Origin: Aphelocoma coerulescens | Taxonomy: Eukaryota > Chordata > Aves > Passeriformes > Corvidae | DNA: 64,000 nucleotides | Direction of reading: 5' to 3' | NCBI RefSeq assembly: GCF_041296385.1 | Contig: NC_091017.1 | Location: forward strand, 54,620,214-54,684,213 | In this document: piece by piece, positions 39,501-48,235 of the stretch | Position numbering within the stretch: position 1 is the first letter of the stretch | Layout: each line of letters opens with the position of its first letter | Program-made: the position numbers and the translations under genes | Notes under the pieces: generated by a model | Seen by the model: only the letters and a program-made list of their open reading frames with translations | Told to the model about the DNA's origin: nothing | Database searches by the model: none

Positions 39501-40921
39501 AAAAAAGGTCAGTAGAACAAAACTATATTGTACACTCAGTATCAAAGACAGCAAAAGTGTTCAAGCATCAAGGGATTTTAATTTGCTCGTTAAACCAAAG
39601 CATCAAAGAAACCATTTTAGAGTTCTTTTTCATGGTGTTTATGAAGAAGAAAGTTTATTTGTGAGGAAAGTTATTTATTTTTCTAAAGAGGAGTTTTGAC
39701 TGGTCTGTGTGAAGAATGCAAGCAGTATGTTCCTCGCTCGGGAACTATCTGTTTACGCACAATAGAAATGTGTGCAGCAGATCTGCAGTCATGGAAACTG
39801 CATGTGTCAGTCTGGGATGAAATTATGCATTTTATGTGGGGATGGGTGAGTTTGGCATTCAAATGAAGAACAGAAGAGTTTATCAATGGCACGGCACGTG
39901 TTGGTTCCTCATTATAATTGCTTTGTTGGCACAAAGTAATTGCTTTTCATTTTGAAGTTTCCAGAAAATATGTAGTGTGTACATACTACAAATGAGCCTG
40001 GTAGTACTTTTCCTGCATTTTTTTTCCATAGTGTTGTAACAATTTTCATAGACTGGTACTGCAAGGAACATTGTACTTGCAGAAGAAAGATTGAACTAAT
40101 AAATCAAGGCATTCAGCAAGGATTTGAAATGGCTGAAGTAAAGAATGAATCTGAATTTGGCAAAAGTGCAGTGCTAACCTGGACAATAAAAGAACACATG
40201 GATATCTTCAAGGCCCCACAGAGATGCAAACATTGTGTTCTAAACCAATTGCCACTTTCTCGAAATAGCACCTGGTGTTGTCAGTGGGAATCAAGAGGCA
40301 GAGACTGTTTTCCTCAACAGCAGAGTGTTAAATTTTCTGTGTGAGAATAACAGGGGCAAGCCCCCCAGGAGCTGTCATAGGTTTTAGATGACACTGACCC
40401 TGGGCAACCTGGCCAGGTATCTTCCATTCATGGGGTCATGCCTGTCTCTAGAAAAGTAGTGGGAAGAGGGATGGAAAGTGAGCATTGGAAGACCTCTCCA
40501 GAGAACTGCACTTCATTCAGTCAGGTCTGTCTTTTTCAGAAGTAATCTGGTATGGAACAATTACCAACTACTTCCTTAATTTCTTCTTTCTGTTTAATAT
40601 GAAAGAAAAAATATTGAGGAAGCTTGAGAATTTCAAACAGTTTGAGTGCATGGCTTTAATTTTTTTTTTTCTATCTGTGCAAGACTGAAATTTAATGACA
40701 AACAATTGGCTACTTGGAAAAGCAATGTGTGCTTTGCTGATGATGTGCATGGTAACAGCACAGGAGCAGAGGGGTGTACACCCACCACCAGAGGCTACAA
40801 GCTGGCCTTTGAGCCACACAAAGGAAAAGGCTCATAAGAAGCAGATCTTGCTAGGTAAGGTAATGCTTTTTATAATGCCAATGTCTCCCCTTACACAACG
40901 TTAAGCAAAAAAGTCTTATGT

Positions 40922-40926
40922 TCAGG
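40922..40926. repeat. Left target-site duplication TCAGG
   Basis: Five-base direct repeat flanking the LTR at 40927-41618. The matching copy is at 41619-41623. Confidence 0.65.
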
Positions 40927-41618
40927 TGTAAAACTCCTCCACCTCCCTCCCCAGGAAGTACCAGGACATTCAGACATAGGCCTGAAGATACTCATCCCGT
41001 ATGATGGAGCATAATTGGTTCAACTACACTGATGTGAGAGGCAGCTGTCATGTCTTAGAATGCGTCATCAACCATCAAAGACCCCTGAAATGCCCTCAGA
41101 CTTATTTCTGGAAGGACTACACATGATCCACAGTGTTGCATCAGACAGTGTAAGGCTTCTCAGCCCCCTTCCCACCCCCATGAGAGGTACCTGGGTGTTC
41201 CCAGCTGAATCTAAACGTACATTACTCTATTGAACTGTATATTCCATGGGCTTCTTCCACCCCCTGACACATCAAGACTGCAGCCATCTCTTTGACCAAT
41301 GGACATGGAAATTGCAGCCAGCAAGTCTCATTGTTGGATCCACAGGTGGTGATGCCATTCTACAGTTATCCTTTCTTTTCTGTTCTTTGTTTTCTGTTCT
41401 TTCTTTTCCTTATATATTTTCTTATTTTTATGGTTTTATATGGCTATATTTCTATGGATAACAACCAAAATGGCTACATACCTCCTTTCCATTGCAACCA
41501 AATTGTTCTGAAATAAACCTGCCAAGTACATATTTATAAACACCAGTCATTTAATGTCATTTCACTCTAATCTGTCCCAAGGGATCTCTTATTAAGAAGA
41601 GCTTTGGTTACCCTGCCA
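40927..41618 (+). mobile_element. Solo LTR of an endogenous retrovirus (692 bp)
   Basis: The element begins TGTAAAACTCCTCCACCTCC and ends GGTTACCCTGCCA, so it has the canonical TG...CA termini. It is flanked on both sides by the 5-base duplication TCAGG (40922-40926 and 41619-41623). An AATAAA polyadenylation hexamer lies at 41512-41517, about 100 bases before the right end, as expected for an LTR read left to right. A pyrimidine-rich TTTCTGTTCTTT region precedes it. There is no internal retroviral sequence next to it, so it is a solo LTR produced by LTR-LTR recombination. A 5-base duplication fits ERVL-type elements. The boundaries are deduced from termini and duplication; the family was not checked against a library. 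Confidence 0.68.
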
Positions 41619-41623
41619 TCAGG
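41619..41623. repeat. Right target-site duplication TCAGG
   Basis: Second copy of the five-base duplication that flanks the solo LTR. Confidence 0.65.
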
Positions 41624-42523
41624 GGCAGGTCATAAGACCATCTCTTTTTCTGGAAGTAGATTCTTTTCCTATTTTTTTTTCCACTTACCATGAAAAGCAC
41701 TATAACAGCATAGGCACTTCATATTACTTTAGTGTTAACACTTTAGCGTAGTCTAGAGTCTATGCTTTCACAGAGGCAGTATATGCTTAGAACTAACCTC
41801 CAGAGCAGTTGATCTCTCAGCAGGACAAATTAGAAGCTGAAGAGGTTGCTACACTTAATTAGCTATAGAAATTGAGCTAATTTGCATTGAGAGAGAAAAA
41901 AAAAAAAAAAAAAAAGACTAAAACCTGACAGTGGTTCAAGTGCATGAAATCCTGCTCCAAAAAGCTCTACATGGAGCAGGTTATTATAAATAGTTATTGT
42001 TGGCACCTTTTAGGTACAATATTCCTGAGGTTTGAAGGTTTAGGAGCAGGAGCATATTGCTCACACCTCAGCTGCTCATGAGTTCTCTGGAGAAGGAGCA
42101 CTCTCAGATTTGCCAGTGAAGAAAAGGAACTTATAGCCCTGTTTTCTTAGAATACGAGTGAGGGTTGAATGCTGTACCTTGTGCTGGATGATGAGCCAAA
42201 GTCCTGTACTCAGTGTCACTGAAGTCACTATTGCAACCTTGGCAATAAACAGAGAGCAGCTTCAAGAATTGATACCTTTCATACCAAGGATTTGTTAGGA
42301 GGTGTGTTAGAAGAAGAATCTTCATGTGGTGAATTAGCTTACAATGATTTTGAATTAGTTTTTATAGAATCACAAATAACTGATAGAAAATGCAGTAGAC
42401 ATGGGTCACTTTATGACTCTGTGGATAGCATTACCTTTTTAGTAACATTTTCATCGGTTTCATTCCTGATGAAGTGTTTGTTTGAAAACTTTAATATCTT
42501 ATTTCCTCAAGTAGGGCCTATGT
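41624..42523. other. Spacer between two LTRs, with A20 tract
   Basis: About 900 bases of unassigned sequence. It includes a run of 20 adenines (41896-41915) preceded by GAGAGAG. A poly-A run can mark the end of a retroposed copy, but I see no recognisable body upstream. Open frames are under 100 codons. Confidence 0.5.
41896..41915 (+). repeat. A20 homopolymer
   Basis: Twenty consecutive adenines after a short GA repeat. No AATAAA or transcript-like body was identified immediately upstream. Confidence 0.9.
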
Positions 42524-42528
42524 CTAGG
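42524..42528. repeat. Left target-site duplication CTAGG
   Basis: Five-base direct repeat immediately before the TG of the LTR at 42529. The matching copy is at 44298-44302. Confidence 0.8.
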
Positions 42529-42897
42529 TGTGCTGGTTTTGGCTGGGGTAGAGCTAACTCTCTTCACAGTGCCTAGTATGGGACTATGTTTTGTATTTGT
42601 GCTGAAAGCAGTGTTCTTATTGCTGAGCAGCACTTGCACAGAGCTAAGGCCTTTTCTGCTTTTCATACAGCCATATTGACACCCCTGGATGTGTATGAGA
42701 AATTTGAGAAGAGGCAGCTGGGACAGCTGACCTCAGCTGGCCAAAGGGATATTTCACACCACAAGGTGTCAAGCTCAATGTAGAAAGAGAGAGGAAGAAG
42801 GGGGGAACATTTGAAGTGATAGCATTTGTCTTCCCAACTCACCATTACATGGTTTGGGGTTTTTTTCCATAAAATATGCTTAGTTGGAAGGGACTCT

Positions 42898-43239
42898 TCA
42901 GGAACCAAGTTCAGCTCCTGACCCTGTGCAGGACACTCCAAGATTAACCACCATGTGCCTAAGAGCTTTGTCCAAGCACTTCTTGAATTCTGTCAGGCTT
43001 TGTGCTGTGACCACTTCCCTTGGGAGCCTGTTCCAGTGCCCAACCACCCTCTGGGTGAAAAACCTTTTCCTGTTATCTAACCTAATTCTCCCCTGACTCA
43101 GCTTCATGCTGTTTCCTTGAGTCCTGTCACTGATCATAAGGGTAAAGAGATCAGTGTCTGCCCCTCCATTTCCCCTTGTGAGGATATTTAAGACCACAAT
43201 GACATCTCCCCTTAGCCTCCTGTAGGCTAAACAGACCAC
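42898..43239 (-). pseudogene. CR1 ORF2 remnant, C-terminal part
   Basis: Open stretch of 113 codons in the nested CR1. Its middle and end contain NRKRFFTQRVVGHWNRLPREV, cut here to the recognisable core HWNRLPREVV, a hallmark of the CR1 ORF2 C terminus. It ends at a stop about 30 bases before the CR1 3' tail. The start methionine is incidental. It is not a functional protein. Confidence 0.75.
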
Positions 43240-43646
43240 ATGACCTCAAATGTCACACAGCTTCCCCTCCAGACCGTTCACCATCCTCATGACCCTCGTT
43301 TGGATGCTCTCTAATAGCTTAATGTCTTTTTTTATACTGTGACACCCTAAACTGCACACAATTTTCAAGAAAAGGCTTCCCCAGTGCAGAACAGAGCAGG
43401 ACAATCCTCTCCCTTACCTGGCTGGTGGTGCTGTGCCTGATGCACCCAGGATGCAACCAGGACATGGTTGGCCCTCCGGGCTGCCAGGGCACTGCTTTCT
43501 CATATTCAACGTGTCATTCCCTCTTCTATACACACAAACAGGGTTGCCTCATCCTAGCACCAGAATCCGGCACTCAACCTTGTTAAATTTAATCTGGTTG
43601 ATGATTGCCCATCTCTCTAATTTGTCCAGGTCTCTCTGCAGGGCCT

Positions 43647-43862
43647 CTATGCCCTTGAGGGAGTCAACAGTGCTTCCCAAGTTAGTGTCATCAGCAAACT
43701 TAGTATTCCTTTGAGTCCTACATCCAAGTTGTTAATGAAGATGTTGAAGAGCACTGGGCTGAGGACGGGCCCCTGTGGAACCCCACGAATGATCAGACAC
43801 CAACCTGATGTCACCCCACTCACTATAACTCTCTGTGCCCAACCTGTGAGCCAGTTGCTCAT
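43647..43862 (-). pseudogene. CR1 reverse transcriptase remnant, palm region
   Basis: Open stretch of 71 codons that contains NWLTGWAQRVIV, GVPQGPVLSPVLFN and IFINNLD, the palm/finger segment between motif A and the FADD box. The frame then shifts: the DNA for FADD (43687-43698) lies in a different phase and is read here as a meaningless tail. This single-phase break is direct evidence that the copy is dead. Confidence 0.8.
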
Positions 43863-43878
43863 CCGTCAAGTAACGCGG

Positions 43879-44154
43879 TTATTCAGCTCTGGGGATGGAT
43901 GTTCTGTCCACAAGGACACCGTGAGACACAGCATCAACAGCTTTGCTGAAGTCCAAAAAGATTGTATCTACTGGATTTTGTAGATAACTAGGTGGGTTAG
44001 CCTGTTGTAGAAGGATATGAGGTTTGAGAAGCAGAACATTCTCCTGCTGTGCTGTGCTGGCTGTGATGGAACCCTGCTTTCCAGATAGCTGAACACCTGC
44101 CTGCCCATGGGAAGCAGTGAGTGAACTCCTAGCCTTGCTTTGTTTTGTGTGCAT
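43879..44154 (-). pseudogene. CR1 RT motif A remnant fused by chance to LTR sequence
   Basis: This frame contains NPVDTIFLDFSKAVDAVSHG, the CR1 reverse transcriptase motif A block with its catalytic Asp. It then stops within CR1. Its upstream half (right of about 44063) is antisense LTR sequence, so the open frame crosses the CR1/LTR junction and is an artefact of insertion. Confidence 0.65.
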
Positions 44155-44297
44155 GCCTTTGGCTTTACCTACTAAACTGTCTTTAACTCAACCCAGAGTT
44201 TTCTCACTTTTCTGATTCTCTCTGATACCACTAGTGATGCAGTGAGCAAGTTGGCTGCATGGTGCTTAGTCACTGTCTGGGGTTAAACCACACAGCA

Positions 44298-44323
44298 CTA
44301 GGTTATAGCTAGGTTATAGCTAG
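44298..44323. repeat. Target-site duplication CTAGG within an 11-bp tandem repeat
   Basis: The right copy of the LTR target duplication (44298-44302) is the start of a unit CTAGGTTATAG that is repeated at 44309-44319 and begun again at 44320. Confidence 0.8.
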
Positions 44324-46819
44324 CTACATGCCTGGATAAAGCTGTGATTACTACATGTGTCAGTAGAAAAAATGAAATATTTAAATTCCATTAGCCCAGT
44401 GACAGTAACAGGAATGATTACTTCAGCTCACTGCTGCATCCAGAGTGTGTTTCTGAAGTTCATGTAATTTGTGTCCCAGACATGCCTTTGCACATATGAA
44501 AGCTGATGTTACTGTACCTTCACCATTATTGCTGTATACCCCTATCTTATACTAGGATTTCACTATATGATTCACAGCACAAATGACACCCAAGCAGCCA
44601 GACCATGCTCTACAGCGTGCTCTGTCCCTGCTCCTGTATATTGTCATGTGTTTACAGGTGGGAGATGATTCAGAAACAAAGCCTTTAATAAAGCAGGCTA
44701 AATGCCCAGCTCTATTATTCTAGGATGACCCTTCCATTTAGCTGTAAAATGTCTGAAAGAAGGTGGCTATGTTGATTGTACAAAGAAAAGTAATAGGGTT
44801 TTTTGGCTTCCAAAATGGGATATCTGCTACATAAATGTTGCTAATCAAGGACTGTTAAATAGTGTGTTTACATAATTTAAGTACTAATACATAAGTAGGG
44901 ATAATTTGCCTAAGAATCTTACCTATTTCTTTCACAGAGCATTAGCAATCATTGCAGCCTCACCAAACACAGCACTATTTATTCTGTCTTTCTCAAGCTG
45001 TGTAAAATCACTCCAAATCATGTCTTCTCTTTACCTGAAATGAGAATAATAGCTTAGGTCTGTGAGACTAAAGTACAAGAAATTTACTGGCCTCATTTCT
45101 CTCGTAGGAAAACTTTTAAAAAAATTAGTATCTAGACAGTTATTTATGCTGATGGATATTTTACACTCAGAATTTTACACTCAGTCAAGAAACTGAAAAC
45201 AGACATACTATACAATAAATGGGATGATACCAAACTAAAATACAGTCAGTTTAAGAAAATTACTCAAGTATTTTGAGGGGTTGTATTTTTGAATACTAGT
45301 GCCAATTTTTCTAGCATTATTATTTATTATTATGTGCTTTTGTGGCATTTTCTTAGTTTTAAATGTTCTCCTCGCTCCTGAAGCTTTGTGAAAAACTCTA
45401 GCAAACAAGGCAGAATATTGACTGACAGACCACGTATGTAAGAGAGAAATTGATGGCATTAGATTGTTCAGTCAATTGCATAAGTGAACAAAGTGAAATA
45501 ATAGACCGGTAATGTTATGAGTGGTGTGGAATGGAGGAGAAAAGTATATTTCAGACAAAAATTATGATTGTTAAGTTGATGGCTCATGAGTAGCATGTTT
45601 TTTTTCAGCTTTGAAGGAATATTATTTCAATACTTTACCAGGAAGAAAGGAGAATTGTAATTATTAAAAAGTCAAGCAGTAGGAGCTAATCTTGTATTTC
45701 AAAGTGAACAGATATTGTTCTCTTGAATGCATGGAAAGTAAATTACAGTAGTAGATTATATATATTAATTTGATTTCTTTATTTTTATATCCATGGAATT
45801 TATTCCTTTCATTCTTTCCTTGTATTTTCTTGGTTTCTGCTTATGTTTTCTCTTTGCTTTTTTTCTTCCAGTGATCCTTGGTTTATAGTTAGTTTTGTTA
45901 TTGAAGCCATGGTATTCTTCTTCAAAGCATGTTGCTCTGGGACATATCTAGGGATATAGATCTGAGCTTCACTGTCAACTGTTAACCTACTGTCACCTAA
46001 AAAGAATGAATGTAATTTAACATGTTCTAGTTAAAGTGTATTCTAAAACTGGATCTTTTTTCACAACTGTTCTTTATTCCATTGTGTGTGAAAAAAGGTA
46101 AATCTTCCTTCTAAGCTGCCCCTTATTTTTATCTCAGCATAGATCAAATTAAATACATGCAAGCAAGTTTATGAACTTTCTACATTTTTGTTTTTTATGC
46201 TTCTCCCTTTATGTCATTCCAAAAGCCATTAAAAGAGTACATTTCCTGAGCAAGAGCAAAATGTACCATATTCCAACTAAACTTCAGAACACTGGGTGAT
46301 TACCAGGCCACAATGCAGGTTAAATGATCAATCATTATTGAAAAAATAAGGATGCTCCCATTGTTTAATTTCCTCATTTAGGGAGCTGTTCAGTAGTTAA
46401 AAACTCCAGCCTGCTTATGATTATGAACACTCTAAATGTAGATTATAAACATAATTAAAAACCAGACATTTAACATATCCTCTATATCTCTACATCCTCT
46501 ATATCTCTATATCCTCCTAGAAGAAGAAAATTCTTTCCTTTAAAAGGGTTCTTCTCATACCCTTGAACTGATACAAGCTATTCCTTAGATTCTCATGATG
46601 AATCTCTGAGTTGGACTACACATATCATAGGAAAAAAAAATTTCTGTACAATTCAATCCTCTGATATAATTTAAGTAGAGAAACAATTTTGAACCCCTAC
46701 TTGAACCTTAAGATTATATCATGTGTTGCCAAAAGACTTTTGTAGCTTGTATCTACCTGTTTGACGTGACATGGACTACAAAGTAAATCCAGAGTTATCA
46801 ATCTCCATGTCCAAACAAG
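44324..46819. other. Unique AT-rich DNA, no gene recognised
   Basis: No element or gene assigned. It contains a small ATT-type simple repeat near 45316-45334 and a 17-bp tandem repeat at 46477-46518. Open frames are short and featureless. Confidence 0.5.
46477..46518. repeat. 17-bp tandem repeat, about 2.4 copies
   Basis: Units ATCCTCTATATCTCTAC, ATCCTCTATATCTCTAT and a partial ATCCTCCT begin at 46477, 46494 and 46511. The first two differ at one base. Confidence 0.85.
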
Positions 46820-47406
46820 TGTTAAACTTTGAGAGAGCTTTAAACTAGATTTAAAGGGGGGCAAGGACATATCCAGGCTCAACAGAGATACAGTGTGGGA
46901 AGGAGAAAACTACAGCAACCACCAAGTAGCAAAAGAAGTCCTAAGAGGGGAGACCTCCAGCAAGTAAAAGCATCCAAAAATGTAACCATAAGACAGGACT
47001 ATGGGATGTCCCTTCGCACTCCCACTGGGATATTGACACAGTCAAAAATGTCTGGAAAGCTCCTGTACACCAATGCATGCAGTAAGGGGAAAAAGGGAGA
47101 ACTGGAGATCTGTGTGTAGTCATGGGGCTTTGATCTCAATGTGATTATGGAGGCACAGTGGGATAGCTCACATGACTGGAATGGATTGTGAAAGGCTACA
47201 TGCTGTTAAGGAGAGATAGGCCAGGTGGTGGAGTTGCTTTCTGTGAAGCAACACTTGGAATTTATTGAGCTCTGTTTTAGGGTGGATGACAACTGTATAG
47301 TCATATAACTTTTAGGTTAGGATAAAAGGGCAGACTAGTAAGGGTGACACTGTTGTGGGTGTTTGCTACAGGCTGCCTGACCAGGAAGAGGAAGTGGACT
47401 GAGGGG
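46820..47406 (+). mobile_element. CR1-type LINE fragment, 5' region and endonuclease domain
   Basis: The sequence begins with GAGAGCTTTAAACTAGATTT, a stretch seen ahead of the CR1 ORF2 endonuclease. From about 47060 it translates in pieces as LLYTNACSKGKKGELEICV, then NVIMEAQWDSSHDWNG (family pattern AITETWWDSSHDW), then VELLSVKQHLEFIELCF (pattern VALYVREQLE). This is the start of the apurinic-like endonuclease domain that nicks the target in CR1-type retrotransposition. The Glu of the TETWW motif is kept but the first Trp is Gln, and many stops and frameshifts are present. It ends abruptly near GGAAGAGGAAGTGGACTG, without RT or 3' end, which is unusual for CR1 copies. Confidence 0.75.
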
Positions 47407-47409
47407 CTC

Positions 47410-47685
47410 TGTTTATTTTCAGGATTATCTCATAGTTTTCTGGGGTTGTTGAAAGTTCCCACTGTCCTTTACTGACTGTAGACAGCCAAAATCTGTTGAA
47501 GTGAATGAGGTTTGCACTGTTACAGAATACTTTAATATCTCCCTTACTTCTGCTGAGATACCTTAGCGGTTGTAGTCTAGGATAACATTTGCCTTTCTCA
47601 CAGCTGTACCTCATTGAGGGCTCATAGCAACCATCTGATCAGCTAGAACATGTGGATCCTCTTTCTCCAGAGATCACTAAAATGC
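47410..47685 (-). mobile_element. Old CR1-like RT C-terminal fragment, inverted
   Basis: On the minus strand the DNA resembles the late RT region of older CR1-like elements. GAGAAAGAGGATCCACATGT corresponds to the E-K-D-L-G-V block, GAGAAAGGCAAATGTTATCC to the K-K-A-N-x-I-L block, and TAAGGTATCTCAGCAGAAGT to the zone after it. Then comes a degraded C-terminal zone (GCAAACCTCATTCACTTCAA). It has no usable frame. It abuts the plus-strand endonuclease fragment that ends at about 47406, in opposite orientation. Assignment rests on several short matches in the right order. Confidence 0.55.
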
Positions 47686-48054
47686 TGAGAAATAGCCTAA
47701 GTAGAACACTGGAGCAGTCCTATGGTTTTATGATATGTATGTGTAGCAAGGGACTGGAGAAGACTTTATTAGGACTGTCTCTAGGAAAATATAAGCATTA
47801 ATGAAAACACTATGGAAGGCAGAATTTCAAACCATATGCCCTAGGTTTTTAAGTGATTTTTCTCTGATAATTATTTCTAGATGTAGATGTTGTAAATTAT
47901 TCCTAGTTGTTTGTTTATAAAAAAACCCAAAGAACAGCTGAGCAACACTAACTTTCCTTCACCAATGCTTCAAAGCATGCCAAAATAGCTTGTTTGGATG
48001 GCAAGAATAATATGCAGACAGGGTGCAAGTGAAACTGTCTCCAGCTGTATGGAG
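47686..48054. other. Short unassigned spacer
   Basis: About 370 bases between the inverted CR1-like fragment and the next CR1 3' end. No motif recognised. Confidence 0.5.
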
Positions 48055-48235
48055 TGGAGCCAAAGGGAACAGGCTGCTCAGAGAAGCTGTGGGTGCCCTA
48101 TCCCTGGAAATGTTTAAGGCCAGGTTGGATGGAGCTCTGAGCAACCTGGTCTAGTGGAAGATGTCCCTGTCCAATGCACAGGGGGCTGGAACTAGATGAT
48201 CTCTAAGATCCTTTCCAACCCAAAACATTCTATGA
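48055..48235 (+). mobile_element. CR1 3' end (sense)
   Basis: Reads through GGAACAGGCTGCTCAGAGAA, GCTGTGGGTGCCCTATCCCT, AAGGCCAGGTTGGATGGAGC, TCTGAGCAACCTGGTCTAGT, GGAACTAGATGATCTCTAAG and TCCTTTCCAACCCAAAACAT and ends TTCTATGA. It is 5'-truncated at the 'GGAACAGGTTGCCCAGAGA' zone. Only one ATTCTATGA unit is left. It resembles the copy at 29,620 in subfamily but is a separate insertion. Confidence 0.93.

Larger units (their letters stand above)
29773..40921. other. Unique AT-rich stretch, no gene recognised
   Basis: About 11 kb with no recognised transposable element. It contains an AAAAG-type repeat (29837-29862), a two-copy 34-bp tandem duplication (36260-36327) and a G-rich tract (36567-36591). 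Open frames reach 111-114 codons at 32769-33226 on opposite strands and are not convincing. A somewhat GC-richer patch occurs at about 33250-33490. Nothing else could be assigned. Confidence 0.5.
42868..44062 (-). mobile_element. CR1 LINE copy nested in the LTR (antisense)
   Basis: On the minus strand this reads from the reverse transcriptase motif A region to the CR1 3' end. In order: FLDFSKAVDAVSHGVLV (motif A, catalytic Asp kept); GVPQGPVLSPVLFN; DNA for FADD at 43687-43698; the DLDKLERWA / KFNKVECRILVLG zone; then RVVGHWNRLPREVV near the C terminus; and a 3' tail in which CTTCCAACTAAGCATATTTT replaces the usual CTTCCAACT...ATTCTAT. Frames change between these blocks, so the copy is inactive. 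About 1.2 kb remains of an element normally several kilobases long. The 5' end is truncated in the RT domain, as is usual for CR1. It is divergent and probably an older avian subfamily. Confidence 0.85.
42529..44297 (+). mobile_element. Solo LTR interrupted by a CR1 insertion
   Basis: The left part (42529 to about 42850) starts TGTGCTGGTTTTGGCTGGGG and runs through CAGCTGACCTCAGCTGGCCA and TTCCCAACTCACCATTACA. The right part resumes at about 44063 with GTGATGGAACCCTGCTTTCC, continues TGAACACCTGCCTGCCCATG and ACTAAACTGTCTTTAACTCA, and ends GGGGTTAAACCACACAGCA. Together they match, in order, an avian ERV LTR that I recognise from songbirds and relatives. The outer ends are TG and CA and are flanked by CTAGG on both sides. 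Removing the insert leaves an LTR of about 557 bases. No gag, pol or env sequence adjoins it, so it is a solo LTR. The insert at about 42868-44062 is an antisense CR1. Confidence 0.88.

Noticed and set aside
40914..41592. Alternative LTR bounds using a TCTTAT direct repeat
   Set aside because: Those bounds do not give TG...CA termini, whereas the TCAGG bounds do.
41896..41915. A20 run as the tail of a processed pseudogene
   Set aside because: No transcript-like body, AATAAA or flanking duplication found upstream.
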